Shown here one piece after another: positions 1-8,433 of a stretch of 64,000 nucleotides of DNA (positions are counted from its first letter, which is position 1; every line of letters starts with the position of its first letter). The stretch is from assembly GCF_018219455.1 (NCBI RefSeq), contig NZ_CP056122.1, positions 4,520,065 to 4,584,064 of the forward strand, given 5' to 3'. This DNA is from Moritella sp. 5 (GTDB lineage Bacteria > Pseudomonadota > Gammaproteobacteria > Enterobacterales > Moritellaceae). The notes under the pieces were generated by a model. The model was given only the letters and a program-made list of their open reading frames with translations, was not told the origin of the DNA and ran no database searches. Made by a program: the position numbers and the translations under genes.

Positions 1-262
1 GATCAGCTAAACGATAGAGATCAAAATGATACACATTCCAATCAGCTAATTCATATGGTTCAACTAATGTATAAGTAGGGCTTTTAACATTCCCTTGATG
101 ACCCAGTGCTTGCACAAAACCACGGGTTAATGTCGTTTTACCAGCGCCTAAATCACCATGTAAAAAAATGGTCGTTGCGCTATCGCATAAACGTGCAAGG
201 CTCGCACCAAAAGCAACGGTTTCTGATTCATCAGCTAATAAAATTTTTACTGTATTTGTCAT
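1..262 (-). CDS. tsaE: TsaE, tRNA threonylcarbamoyladenosine biosynthesis ATPase (3' end cut by window edge)
   Basis: Reading the minus strand from the ATG at 262 gives about 87 residues that run off the left edge of the window. They contain a P-loop (GDLGAGKTT, roughly residues 36-44) followed by [11 protein letters not shown], the standard TsaE sequence. TsaE is the small ATPase that works with TsaB and TsaD to make the t6A modification next to the anticodon of ANN-decoding tRNAs in the cytoplasm. It is divergent from queG. In E. coli nnr lies directly upstream of tsaE; here only 207 bp separate tsaE from queG, so nnr is not at this position. Identity is clear from the motifs; the C-terminal part cannot be judged. 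Confidence 0.9.
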   Translation of the reverse strand, partial: MTNTVKILLADESETVAFGASLARLCDSATTIFLHGDLGAGKTTLTRGFVQALGHQGNVKSPTYTLVEPYELADWNVYHFDLYRLAD

Positions 263-469
263 CTAATTTGAGTACCTTAAACATTAAAATAGAACGCTAT
301 ATTGAGCAGTGCTACTACATTATCCCATATCTGTACAACAAGATCTGTCTTTCGTAAGACAGCCTCTTATAAAATGTACGGGTATGTAGATTCTACAAAC
401 TGTCGAGCCCAAAGAAAACCACAATATGATAAACTTTACCTCAATTTACTCATAGACAGATAATAAATC

Positions 470-1612
470 ATGCCTCCGATAGACTTTCAACAACTTACAC
501 AGCAAATTAAAGTCTGGGGTGCAGAACTTGGTTTCCAACAAGTCGGTATTGCAGATACCGATTTATCGACCTACGAGCCACATTTCCAAACCTGGTTAGA
601 TAATGGCTATCATGCCGACATGGATTATATGTCGCGTTACGGAACCATGCGTACTCACCCTGAAGAACTCTACCCAGGCACCATTCGCGTGATCTCCGTG
701 CGCATGGATTATTTACCACCCGACGCATTAATGGCGACAACCTTAAAACAAAAAAATAAGGGTTATATTAGCCGCTATGCACTGGGTCGTGATTATCATA
801 AAATCATCCGAAAACGCCTTAAACATTTAGGTCAAAAAATCAGTGAACATTGTGAAACGCTCGATGCTCGCCCCTTCGTTGATACAGGCCCTTTACTCGA
901 ACGACCTTTGGCCGAAAAAGCCGGATTAGGCTGGACAGGTAAAAATTCTCTGATCTTAAACAAGGAAGCAGGCTCGTGGTTTTTCCTTGGTGAAATATTA
1001 ATAAACCTACCGTTACCAATTGATAAACCTATTGAAAATCAATGTGGTAAATGTACTGCGTGTTTACAGATTTGTCCAACACAAGCGATTGTCGAACCTT
1101 ACAGTGTCGATGCTAATCGTTGCATTTCTTATCTCACCATTGAGCTGTTTGGGGCGATACCTGAGCAATTTAGACCCTTAATTGGTAATCGCATCTACGG
1201 TTGTGACGATTGCCAGTTGATCTGTCCGTGGAATAGATTTGCCGCAATTACCGGTGAGCAAGATTTTCACCCAAGATCAAATCTGCACTCGCCAGAGTTA
1301 TTGACGCTGTATGCCTGGAATGAAGCCTATTTCCTTAAACAAACGGAAGGCTCACCGATTCGTCGTATTGGTCATGAACGTTGGTTACGAAATATTTCAG
1401 TAGCACTAGGCAATGCAGCTTATTCCGCAGCAATTGTCGAGGCTTTAGAAACTAAGTTTGTAGAAACAACGGAGATGGTGCAAGAACATATCACTTGGGC
1501 ACTGCAACAACAGCAAGCCAAAGCAGACAACATCATTCCGATATTGCAGATCGATAAGACCAAGGATAAGTTAATCCGCATGGTTGAAAAAGCACTGCCA
1601 CGCGATGCATGA
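470..1612 (+). CDS. queG: Epoxyqueuosine reductase QueG
   Basis: 380 residues, the usual length. QueG performs the last step of queuosine synthesis, reducing epoxyqueuosine to queuosine in the wobble position of tRNAs with GUN anticodons, using cobalamin and two 4Fe-4S clusters. The cluster ligands are visible: CGKCTACLQICP (Cys192, 195, 198, 202) and Cys218 with CDDCQLICPWN (Cys245, 248, 252). The conserved DTGPLLER segment, which carries the proposed catalytic Asp, lies near 138-145, and the C-terminal HEAT-like part is present. As in E. coli it sits close to tsaE on one side and the glycine tRNA array and orn on the other. A strong inverted repeat follows the stop codon. Confidence 0.96.
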   Translation: MPPIDFQQLTQQIKVWGAELGFQQVGIADTDLSTYEPHFQTWLDNGYHADMDYMSRYGTMRTHPEELYPGTIRVISVRMDYLPPDALMATTLKQKNKGYISRYALGRDYHKIIRKRLKHLGQKISEHCETLDARPFVDTGPLLERPLAEKAGLGWTGKNSLILNKEAGSWFFLGEILINLPLPIDKPIENQCGKCTACLQICPTQAIVEPYSVDANRCISYLTIELFGAIPEQFRPLIGNRIYGCDDCQLICPWNRFAAITGEQDFHPRSNLHSPELLTLYAWNEAYFLKQTEGSPIRRIGHERWLRNISVALGNAAYSAAIVEALETKFVETTEMVQEHITWALQQQQAKADNIIPILQIDKTKDKLIRMVEKALPRDA

Positions 1613-1630
1613 TTAATAGCTAGCTAATAA

Positions 1631-1673
1631 ATAGAAAAAGCGTGTAGAGGACAATCCCCTACACGCTTTCTAT
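1631..1673. terminator. Bidirectional terminator between queG and the antiporter gene
   Basis: A long stem (AGCGTGTAGAGG pairing with CCCCTACACGCT, extended by flanking A and T runs) with a five-base loop lies between two converging genes. A-rich and T-rich flanks would give a U-tract in both directions. Confidence 0.85.
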
Positions 1674-1711
1674 TCACAATTTCAATTTACAGCTTACAAA
1701 AGGGTTAACAA

Positions 1712-3010
1712 TTATTTATCCGCTTTCTTAACAAGCTGCTCTGCTTCCCACGCTTTAGCTTTATGGATCAAGCCAGTAATGCTTGAGCCTTGCACCAAAA
1801 TCGAGAACACTACAACCGAGTAAGTCATCACCAGAATAATTTCTCGTACATCGATATTTTTCTCTGGAATAACAAACACACCAGCAGGAATCGCCAGCGC
1901 CATCGCTAATGCCAAGCCACCACGTAAGCCTCCCCACGTCAGGATCTTAACGGATAATGGGTTGTAACTACGGAATCGATTGAAAAATAAATAAGAGAAT
2001 TTAACACTCAAATAACGTGCTAACAATACTAATGGAATAGCAAAAACCATCAAGATCCAATCTTCTTTATGGAAGCTAAACAACAACATAGCCATACCAA
2101 TCAGCAAGAATAGAATGCCATTTAAGAATTCATCTACCAACTCCCAAAAGTGATCCAAATGATATTCACTTTCTGGCGAAAAGCCTTTTTGACGCGTCCA
2201 GTTACCAATCATAATACCGGCAACAACCATCGCCAACGGACCAGAAACATCGATCACATCTGCAAATACATAACCTGCAGTAGGGATAGCAATGGTCAGT
2301 AATAATTCCATTGAGTGATCATTCGTTGAACTAATTAAATAATGGAATACTAAACCAAGCACAAGTCCATAAATAATGCCACCAATCGCTTCATGCAAGA
2401 ATAGTTGAGTCACACTGCTTACTGTTGGCGCTTCAGAGCCAAATGCCACCGTAAATAGCGTCATGAAGATCACTAAACCAAAACCATCATTAAATAATGA
2501 CTCACCTTCGATTTGCGTTGAAATACGCTGTGGAGCGTCCAGGTTCTTAACAATCGCCAGAACAGCAATCGGATCCGTAGGAGAAATTAGCGCACCAAAA
2601 AGTAGACAGTAAATGAAGTCCAATGGGATCCCAACTAACTGACAAAACCCCCATAACACCCCACCAACAAAGCCCGTTGAGAATAAAGTGGCAACAAGCG
2701 CTAAGACTGTAATTTCCCATTTCTGATCTTTCATGTTTGCCAATTTAATGCCTAAACCGCCAGCAAACAATAGGAAACCTAGGATACCTTTTAATAAGAA
2801 GCTTTCGAAGTTGATACTATTTAATTGCTCTGTTGCGATTGCCTCTAAATGAAACCAGCCGCTTTGGCCTGCAATCACAATACCTAAAGACAGTATTATT
2901 GATCCCGCTGTTATCGCAATTGTTGTTTGCATTTTACCAATTTTGCTATTAATAAATGCAATGAAAATGGCAATTGCTGCGAGAAAACATAAGGTACCGT
3001 ACACCGACAT
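1712..3010 (-). CDS. Na+/H+ antiporter, CPA1 (NhaP-type) family
   Basis: 432 residues and strongly hydrophobic, about 12-13 membrane segments. Hallmarks of the CPA1 sodium/proton exchangers are SPTDPIAVLAI (about 143-153) and EGESLFNDG (about 168-176), where the Asn-Asp pair at 174-175 is the ion-binding site of the family. A later TWGGLRGGLALAMAL segment is also typical. The protein would exchange Na+ (or K+) for H+ across the inner membrane for pH and salt homeostasis, fitting a marine cell. The ATG has an AGAGGTG ribosome site just upstream. It stands alone, converging on queG. NhaP is the likely type; ion preference cannot be read from sequence. Confidence 0.9.
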   Translation of the reverse strand: MSVYGTLCFLAAIAIFIAFINSKIGKMQTTIAITAGSIILSLGIVIAGQSGWFHLEAIATEQLNSINFESFLLKGILGFLLFAGGLGIKLANMKDQKWEITVLALVATLFSTGFVGGVLWGFCQLVGIPLDFIYCLLFGALISPTDPIAVLAIVKNLDAPQRISTQIEGESLFNDGFGLVIFMTLFTVAFGSEAPTVSSVTQLFLHEAIGGIIYGLVLGLVFHYLISSTNDHSMELLLTIAIPTAGYVFADVIDVSGPLAMVVAGIMIGNWTRQKGFSPESEYHLDHFWELVDEFLNGILFLLIGMAMLLFSFHKEDWILMVFAIPLVLLARYLSVKFSYLFFNRFRSYNPLSVKILTWGGLRGGLALAMALAIPAGVFVIPEKNIDVREIILVMTYSVVVFSILVQGSSITGLIHKAKAWEAEQLVKKADK

Positions 3011-3258
3011 GCTACACCTCTAATGGAAGTAAATTTGATAAGATTGACTGAAGATTGTTTTTACGAGCTACACAATGTTCTTGTTAAGGGTAAAAATCAA
3101 GTTCTTTCAGCAATATAAGCAGCAACAACAAAGAATAGAGCTTCCGGTCTAAAAAAGTACCTATAATTATATAGTTAAATTAACCCATAAATTATTTTAT
3201 ATAATAAATAGTAATAAAATAGCGATAGCTAACAATAACAAAGAAGAATGATGACAAG

Positions 3259-3750
3259 TTAACGTCTTTTCGGTACCCAAGCCCAAATAAATTCAGCATT
3301 GATCGGCTCATTACCTTCACTGTCCGTGATAACAACAGGTACCGAGATATCACCTTTCTCTGTTTCACGAATATAATTTATTTGCTCATCACTTAATGTT
3401 GCCACCGCAGTAAGATCACCCGCAGCACGACGAACATAATCAATATTCATATTTTTTAATAATGGAATACGATTGTCAGGTACATGCATACCAATTAAAA
3501 AACCCGTCGCGGACTCGCCAAGTAACGCCATTGCAGCGGCATGAACACCACCAATATGATTCTGAACGCGCTTACGGTTCTTCAAGCTAAGTTTAGAACC
3601 AGAAAAGTCTAATTTTTCGACACGTACTTTTGACGTACCAGCAAATTTAATTACTTTCCCAAAGACCAACGACAACGCAGGCGCGTGGCAAGATTTTGGA
3701 AGTAACGTTACTTTTTTAACGATTTTACTGAGTTTATTATCGGCTTTCAT
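3259..3750 (-). CDS. DUF4442 / PaaI-like hotdog-fold thioesterase
   Basis: 163 residues from the preferred start at 3750, chosen because GAGGA lies five bases upstream of that ATG; a reading frame opening at 3771 would add seven residues without a ribosome site. The sequence has the hotdog pattern: a segment around NHIGGVHAAAMALLGESATGF, matching the helix that holds substrate in PaaI-type proteins, then strands ending in NAEFIWAWVPKRR. Proteins of this group are putative acyl-CoA thioesterases. No operon partner is visible, so the substrate is unknown. The fold assignment is by pattern and fairly safe; the enzymatic role is inference. Confidence 0.75.
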   Translation of the reverse strand: MKADNKLSKIVKKVTLLPKSCHAPALSLVFGKVIKFAGTSKVRVEKLDFSGSKLSLKNRKRVQNHIGGVHAAAMALLGESATGFLIGMHVPDNRIPLLKNMNIDYVRRAAGDLTAVATLSDEQINYIRETEKGDISVPVVITDSEGNEPINAEFIWAWVPKRR

Positions 3751-3882
3751 GTCAATCCTCGACATTATCATTGGTTTCAGAACGAATGCTTAGTTAAATT
3801 TCTGCACTAAGTGACCGACAACTATAACATTTAATTCATAAGTGCAATTGGTCTAAATGACATAGAATAAAATTAGCAGCGA

Positions 3883-3938
3883 TAGATTTGTAGATTTGTA
3901 GATTTGTAGATTTGTAGATTTGTAGATTTGTAGATTTT
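3883..3938. repeat. 8-bp tandem repeat, seven units of TAGATTTG
   Basis: Six perfect copies of TAGATTTG followed by a seventh with one change (TAGATTTT) lie between the hotdog gene and the 3' end of the tRNA array. No reading frame covers it. Such simple repeats change length by slippage. Confidence 0.97.
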
Positions 3939-4004
3939 AAAATAAATGAACTAAGAAGTAAAATAAAGGAAGATAGTATAAGGGGATATATAAAGAAAAG
4001 AAAT

Positions 4005-4080
4005 TGGAGCGGTACAAGAGGCTCGAACTCTTGACCTCAACCTTGGCAAGGTTGCGCTCTACCAACTGAGCTAGTACCGC
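4005..4080 (-). tRNA. tRNA-Gly(GCC), array copy 1 (last in transcription order)
   Basis: 76 bases including an encoded CCA end. The acceptor stem GCGGTAC pairs with GTACCGC, the D arm AGCTCAGTTGGTAGAGC and T arm GTTCGAGC are canonical, and the anticodon loop TTGCCAA gives anticodon GCC, reading GGC and GGU. This is the copy furthest from the array promoter. No hairpin terminator is obvious downstream, only a T-rich stretch. Confidence 0.98.
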
Positions 4081-4142
4081 TTCGGTCTGATTTAAAGTTT
4101 CAGGAACTGTATCTGTCTAATCATTCGTATGAAAAGAGAGAT

Positions 4143-4218
4143 TGGAGCGGTACAAGAGGCTCGAACTCTTGACCTCAACCTTGGCAAGGTTGCGCTCTAC
4201 CAACTGAGCTAGTACCGC
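4143..4218 (-). tRNA. tRNA-Gly(GCC), array copy 2
   Basis: Base-for-base identical to the other nine copies, 76 bases with encoded CCA. The spacer to copy 1 is 62 bp and identical to the spacer between copies 2 and 3 apart from its junction bases. Confidence 0.98.
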
Positions 4219-4280
4219 TTCGGTCTGATTTAAAGTTTCAGGAACTGTATCTGTCTAATCATTCGTATGAAAAGAGAGAT

Positions 4281-4356
4281 TGGAGCGGTACAAGAGGCTC
4301 GAACTCTTGACCTCAACCTTGGCAAGGTTGCGCTCTACCAACTGAGCTAGTACCGC
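4281..4356 (-). tRNA. tRNA-Gly(GCC), array copy 3
   Basis: Identical 76-base gene with encoded CCA. It sits in the run of 138-bp gene-plus-spacer units that make up the distal part of the array. Confidence 0.98.
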
Positions 4357-4418
4357 TTCGGTCTGATTTAAAGTTTCAGGAACTGTATCTGTCTAATCAT
4401 TGGTGTGAAAAGAGAGAT

Positions 4419-4494
4419 TGGAGCGGTACAAGAGGCTCGAACTCTTGACCTCAACCTTGGCAAGGTTGCGCTCTACCAACTGAGCTAGTACCGC
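4419..4494 (-). tRNA. tRNA-Gly(GCC), array copy 4
   Basis: Identical gene. The 62-bp spacer to copy 3 is a variant of the common type that carries CATTGGTGTG in place of CATTCGTATG, the same sequence as in the 58-bp spacers, pointing to a recombination or conversion join. Confidence 0.98.
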
Positions 4495-4566
4495 ATCTGT
4501 CTGATTTAAAGTTTCAGTAACTATTCGATTTACTCGAGTGAATGAACATTCAAATAAATCTGAATT

Positions 4567-4642
4567 TGGAGCGGTACAAGAGGCTCGAACTCTTGACCTC
4601 AACCTTGGCAAGGTTGCGCTCTACCAACTGAGCTAGTACCGC
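4567..4642 (-). tRNA. tRNA-Gly(GCC), array copy 5
   Basis: Identical gene. It is separated from copy 4 by a 72-bp spacer of a second type that recurs between copies 8 and 9 with only a few base changes. Confidence 0.98.
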
Positions 4643-4704
4643 TTCGGTCTGATTTAAAGTTTCAGGAACTGTATCTGTCTAATCATTCGTATGAAAAGAG
4701 AGAT

Positions 4705-4780
4705 TGGAGCGGTACAAGAGGCTCGAACTCTTGACCTCAACCTTGGCAAGGTTGCGCTCTACCAACTGAGCTAGTACCGC
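4705..4780 (-). tRNA. tRNA-Gly(GCC), array copy 6
   Basis: Identical gene. The 62-bp spacer to copy 5 is of the same type as those between copies 1, 2 and 3. Confidence 0.98.
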
Positions 4781-4838
4781 TTCATTTTGATTTATAGTTT
4801 CTCAACTTATTTCCTCATCATTGGTGTGACAAGAAAAT

Positions 4839-4914
4839 TGGAGCGGTACAAGAGGCTCGAACTCTTGACCTCAACCTTGGCAAGGTTGCGCTCTACCAAC
4901 TGAGCTAGTACCGC
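4839..4914 (-). tRNA. tRNA-Gly(GCC), array copy 7
   Basis: Identical gene. Its 58-bp spacers on both sides are a third type, identical to each other except for one base (GTGACAAG against GTGATAAG). Confidence 0.98.
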
Positions 4915-4972
4915 TTCATTTTGATTTATAGTTTCTCAACTTATTTCCTCATCATTGGTGTGATAAGAAAAT

Positions 4973-5048
4973 TGGAGCGGTACAAGAGGCTCGAACTCTT
5001 GACCTCAACCTTGGCAAGGTTGCGCTCTACCAACTGAGCTAGTACCGC
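4973..5048 (-). tRNA. tRNA-Gly(GCC), array copy 8
   Basis: Identical gene with encoded CCA, followed toward the promoter by a 72-bp spacer of the second type. Confidence 0.98.
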
Positions 5049-5120
5049 ATCTGTCTGATTTAAAGTTTCAGTAACTATTCGATTTATTCGAGTGAATTAA
5101 CATTCAAACAAATCTGAATT

Positions 5121-5196
5121 TGGAGCGGTACAAGAGGCTCGAACTCTTGACCTCAACCTTGGCAAGGTTGCGCTCTACCAACTGAGCTAGTACCGC
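5121..5196 (-). tRNA. tRNA-Gly(GCC), array copy 9
   Basis: Identical gene. Only 33 bp separate it from copy 10; that spacer is unique in the array and contains a short direct repeat (GGTATTCTA). Confidence 0.98.
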
Positions 5197-5229
5197 TTCG
5201 GTATTCTATTTGGTATTCTAAGAAAAGAT

Positions 5230-5305
5230 TGGAGCGGTACAAGAGGCTCGAACTCTTGACCTCAACCTTGGCAAGGTTGCGCTCTACCAACTGAGCTAGT
5301 ACCGC
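5230..5305 (-). tRNA. tRNA-Gly(GCC), array copy 10 (first in transcription order)
   Basis: Identical gene and the one nearest the promoter. E. coli has three tandem tRNA-Gly genes (glyV, glyX, glyY) in the same place between queG and orn, so this is an expansion of an ancestral locus. Confidence 0.98.
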
Positions 5306-5324
5306 ATCTCATCTTAGGTGCCGA

Positions 5325-5352
5325 ATTATATAGAACCGACTGGTTTTTGCAA
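5325..5352 (-). promoter_or_regulatory. Promoter of the tRNA-Gly array
   Basis: On the minus strand TTGCAA (5352-5347) and a perfect TATAAT (5330-5325) are 16 bp apart. The following bases TCGGCACC form a fairly GC-rich discriminator, typical of stringently controlled stable-RNA promoters. The first tRNA begins about 19 bases after the -10 box. No other promoter as good is visible within the spacers, so all ten genes are probably one transcript. Confidence 0.8.
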
Positions 5353-5444
5353 GCGTAGACCAAAGCTTTATTATAAAAAAACCTGATATTGCCGAATGTT
5401 TCGACTATGAGGTCGTAAATTTATCCAACCAGTCGTTTCACTGC

Positions 5445-6011
5445 TTAAATTTTAAACATATGTTGACGATAATGCTGTAATTCACCGATTGATTCACGAA
5501 TATCATCCAATGCTAAATGCAAACCTTCCTTATGGAAACTCGATACAATCTCAGGGCACCAACGACGACCTAATTCTTTAATCGTACTTACATCCACATT
5601 ACGGTAATGGAAGTAATCATTTAAGCCCGTCATATATTTCACTAAGAAACGACGGTCTTGGCCAATGCTGTTACCACATAATGGTGATTTACCCGCCGGT
5701 ACCCACTGATATAAGAATGCTAATGTTTGCTCAACAGCCTCTTTTTCAGTGACTTTACTTGCTAATACACGTTCAACAAGACCTGAATTAGTATGGTGAG
5801 TTGTACACCACTCATCCATCTTATCAAGTTCCGCTTTATCTTGATGAATAGCGAGTACAGGTCCTTCTGCAAGAATATTTAATTCACTATCAGTGACGAT
5901 AGTAGCAATCTCAATGATCAGACATTTTTCTGGATCAAGCCCTGTCATTTCTAGGTCAATCCAAACTAAATTATTTTCATTAAATTGCGCTGCTTTGTCG
6001 GCAAGTTGCAT
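5445..6011 (-). CDS. orn: Oligoribonuclease
   Basis: 188 residues, close to the 181 of E. coli. It is a DEDDh 3'-5' exoribonuclease that finishes RNA decay by degrading two- to five-base oligonucleotides, including pGpG from cyclic-di-GMP turnover. The first motif [11 protein letters not shown] gives Asp19 and Glu21; [11 protein letters not shown] supplies the second Asp, and [15 protein letters not shown] the His and last Asp. An AGGATCC ribosome site precedes the ATG. It is divergent from rsgA, as in E. coli. Identification is secure. Confidence 0.97.
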   Translation of the reverse strand: MQLADKAAQFNENNLVWIDLEMTGLDPEKCLIIEIATIVTDSELNILAEGPVLAIHQDKAELDKMDEWCTTHHTNSGLVERVLASKVTEKEAVEQTLAFLYQWVPAGKSPLCGNSIGQDRRFLVKYMTGLNDYFHYRNVDVSTIKELGRRWCPEIVSSFHKEGLHLALDDIRESIGELQHYRQHMFKI

Positions 6012-6140
6012 AGAGGGGATCCTAATAGTTGTCGTTTAATCGTATATTTAAGGTTATTATACTCAATCGACCTCGAAATGCGATGTTCAGCAACAGCTGT
6101 ACTACAATACGCTTGTTACAACTCAGGAATTAAATTACCC

Positions 6141-7181
6141 GTGGCTAAAAAGAAACATTTAACCCAAGGTCAAATACGTCGCGTACGTAGCAACCAGACT
6201 AAACGTTTAGAAAAGCAAGATACACGAGAATGGGATGATGCTCTTCTCGGGCAAAAGCAAGAAGGTGTGGTAATTAGCCGCTTTGGTCAACATGCTGATG
6301 TAGAAGATGAGAATGGTGTTATTCACCGCTGTAATCTACGTCGTTCTATTGCGAGCTTAGTAACAGGTGACCGTGTCGTTTGGCGCTTAGGTAATGAACA
6401 GCTACAAGGTATTTCTGGCATTATTGAAGCTGTACACGAACGCAGAACCGTATTAACCCGTCCCGATTTTTATGACGGTATTAAACCTATCGCAGCCAAT
6501 ATTGATCAGATTGTGATCGTATCTTCTGTAGTACCAGAATTCTCAACCAATATTATCGACCGTTATATTGTTGCTGCCGAAGATGTAAAAATTCGCCCAG
6601 TAATCTTATTAAATAAGATCGATTTATTAAGCACCAATGAATTATTCGCGATTAACCAGCAACTACAAACTTACCGTGATATTGGCTACGAAGTATGGCA
6701 AGTATCATCTATCGAAGGTAAGGGGTTAGGTGAATTACAAGATCTACTGAAAGATAATACCACTATCTTTGTGGGTCAATCAGGCGTGGGGAAATCATCA
6801 CTGGTTAATGCCCTCATGCCCGAATTAAATGTCGATGTGGGTGATGTATCTGAAAAATCAGGTCTTGGTACCCACACCACAACCACTGCACGTTTATATC
6901 ATTTCCCATCAGGTGGTGATCTTATTGACTCACCTGGGGTACGTGAATTCTCGCTATGGCACATGAAACCTGAAGAGATCGCTAACGGTTTTATCGAGTT
7001 TAGAGACGTCTTAGGTGAATGTCGCTTCCGTGATTGTAAACACAAGAATGATCCCGGCTGTGCACTGCAAGAAGCCGTAGCAAAAGGCAAAATCAAAAAA
7101 GTGCGCTTTGATAATTATCTCCGCATTTTAGAAACAATGTTAGATAATCGCCCTACTCGCCATATCCCAGTGCGAAAATAA
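6141..7181 (+). CDS. rsgA: Small ribosomal subunit biogenesis GTPase RsgA
   Basis: 346 residues from a GTG start at 6141 (family N-terminus [18 protein letters not shown] upstream). The open frame continues back to 5985, but that would overlap orn and add a non-conserved tail. RsgA is a circularly permuted GTPase that checks late 30S assembly. Visible parts: OB-fold (about 36-105), G4 NKID (158-161) before the P-loop GQSGVGKSS (212-220), G3 DSPG (263-266), and the zinc-binding site with Cys294, Cys299, His301 and Cys307. The order orn / rsgA / psd is conserved with E. coli. A partial inverted repeat follows it. Confidence 0.97.
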   Translation: MAKKKHLTQGQIRRVRSNQTKRLEKQDTREWDDALLGQKQEGVVISRFGQHADVEDENGVIHRCNLRRSIASLVTGDRVVWRLGNEQLQGISGIIEAVHERRTVLTRPDFYDGIKPIAANIDQIVIVSSVVPEFSTNIIDRYIVAAEDVKIRPVILLNKIDLLSTNELFAINQQLQTYRDIGYEVWQVSSIEGKGLGELQDLLKDNTTIFVGQSGVGKSSLVNALMPELNVDVGDVSEKSGLGTHTTTTARLYHFPSGGDLIDSPGVREFSLWHMKPEEIANGFIEFRDVLGECRFRDCKHKNDPGCALQEAVAKGKIKKVRFDNYLRILETMLDNRPTRHIPVRK

Positions 7182-7219
7182 TTCGTATACAATTAGTTAT
7201 ATAACTAAAAATGACGATT

Positions 7220-7252
7220 GGTTATCTTGCTCGTCTACATCGCAAGGTAACC
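7220..7252. terminator. Inverted repeat between rsgA and psd, possible weak terminator
   Basis: GGTTATCTTGC pairs with GCAAGGTAACC (11 bp with one wobble pair, 11-base loop) shortly after rsgA. There is no clean T-run, so it may be an attenuator or RNA-stabilising hairpin rather than a true terminator. Confidence 0.45.
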
Positions 7253-7352
7253 ATTATCTTATTAAACGCATGACGCTATTTATGACAACAATATCCAAAC
7301 TTGTTACAATAGCGTTAATTCTAACTTATTCAATTATTTAAGAGGCTCTAAG

Positions 7353-8213
7353 GTGCTAGACAAGCTTAAAGTTATTGCCCAATACTGCTTTCCTCAACAC
7401 GGGTTATCTCGTCTTATTGGTTTATTTGCCAATGGTGCTCACGGTAAAGTAACAACAAATGTGATCAGCTGGTTTATCAAGCGTTACAATGTAAACATGG
7501 ATGAAGCAAAACACTCAGATCCAGCACACTTCCAAACATTCAACGAGTTCTTTACCCGTGAACTTAAAGAAGGCGTACGTCCAATCAATACTGACGATAA
7601 CATGTTATGTCAGCCTGTTGATGGCGCTGTAAGCCAAGCAGGTCCAATTACACAAGGTCGTATTGTTCAAGCTAAAGGCCATGATTACAGTTTGTGCGAA
7701 CTACTTGGTGGCGATCGTCAACTTGCAAACAAATTCGAAGATGGTGATTTTGCCACGGTATATTTATCGCCGCGTGATTACCATCGTATCCATATGCCAA
7801 TTAAGGGTACGTTAAAAGAAATGATTTTTGCACCGGGCGATCTGTTTTCAGTTAATCCACTCACAGCACAAAATGTACCAAATTTATTTGCACGTAACGA
7901 ACGTGCTATCGCTATCTTTGATACCGAGGTGGGTCCATTTGCAATGGTATTAGTTGGCGCAACGATCGTAGCCTCAATTGAAACCATTTGGCACGGCACC
8001 ATCGCACCATCAAAGAATAAAGAGATCGTACGTTGGACATATGAAAATCAAGCGCCAATTGTTATCGAAAAAGGCGAAGAAATGGGTCGTTTTAAACTCG
8101 GCTCAACGATCGTTGCAGTATTTGCCAAAGATGCCGTTGAATTTGTTGATGAACTACAACCAACAACAGCAACAGTAATGGGTGAAGCATTTGCCCGTAT
8201 CAAGAGCAAATAA
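7353..8213 (+). CDS. psd: Phosphatidylserine decarboxylase proenzyme
   Basis: 286 residues from a GTG start preceded by AGAGG. The enzyme converts phosphatidylserine to phosphatidylethanolamine at the inner membrane. The self-cleavage motif LGST is at 249-252; cleavage before Ser251 would give the beta chain and the pyruvoyl-bearing alpha chain. The [11 protein letters not shown] segment, with conserved His residues, is also present. It lies downstream of rsgA and upstream of mscM as in E. coli, though here a broken transporter gene separates it from mscM. Confidence 0.97.
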   Translation: MLDKLKVIAQYCFPQHGLSRLIGLFANGAHGKVTTNVISWFIKRYNVNMDEAKHSDPAHFQTFNEFFTRELKEGVRPINTDDNMLCQPVDGAVSQAGPITQGRIVQAKGHDYSLCELLGGDRQLANKFEDGDFATVYLSPRDYHRIHMPIKGTLKEMIFAPGDLFSVNPLTAQNVPNLFARNERAIAIFDTEVGPFAMVLVGATIVASIETIWHGTIAPSKNKEIVRWTYENQAPIVIEKGEEMGRFKLGSTIVAVFAKDAVEFVDELQPTTATVMGEAFARIKSK

Positions 8214-8239
8214 GATAACCTAAGCCTAATAGCTAGGAT

Positions 8240-8290
8240 AATGTTACTCATTATAAACGTAATAGTTTTAATGAGTAACATTCCCCCCCC
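8240..8290. repeat. Perfect 14-bp inverted repeat followed by eight C residues
   Basis: AATGTTACTCATTA (8240-8253) and its exact reverse complement (8269-8282) flank a 15-base loop, then comes a run of eight C at 8283-8290. It follows psd and may end its transcript, but the C-run is not the usual U-tract; on the other strand it reads as a G8 run before a hairpin. Confidence 0.8.
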
Positions 8291-8433
8291 GTAATAACCA
8301 ACCTAATCCTGTATATTCAATATTATTAATAGCCACAACAATGCCATTATTACTATACAAAGGTTATGATCACTCAATCAATATGAATACAGCCAATTGA
8401 TTTGGCGAACCATTACAAGGATGTAAGCATTTA

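Noticed and set aside
4393-4611. A 72-residue minus-strand reading frame inside the tRNA array
   Set aside because: It runs through two tRNA genes and a spacer; it only reflects the stop-free repeat sequence.
4005-5305. Regular repeats with variable spacers, as in a CRISPR array
   Set aside because: The repeat is a complete tRNA-Gly gene of 76 bases and the spacers themselves repeat; there are no cas genes.
5985-6140. Long N-terminal extension of rsgA
   Set aside because: It would overlap orn and does not resemble RsgA; the GTG at 6141 gives the family N-terminus.
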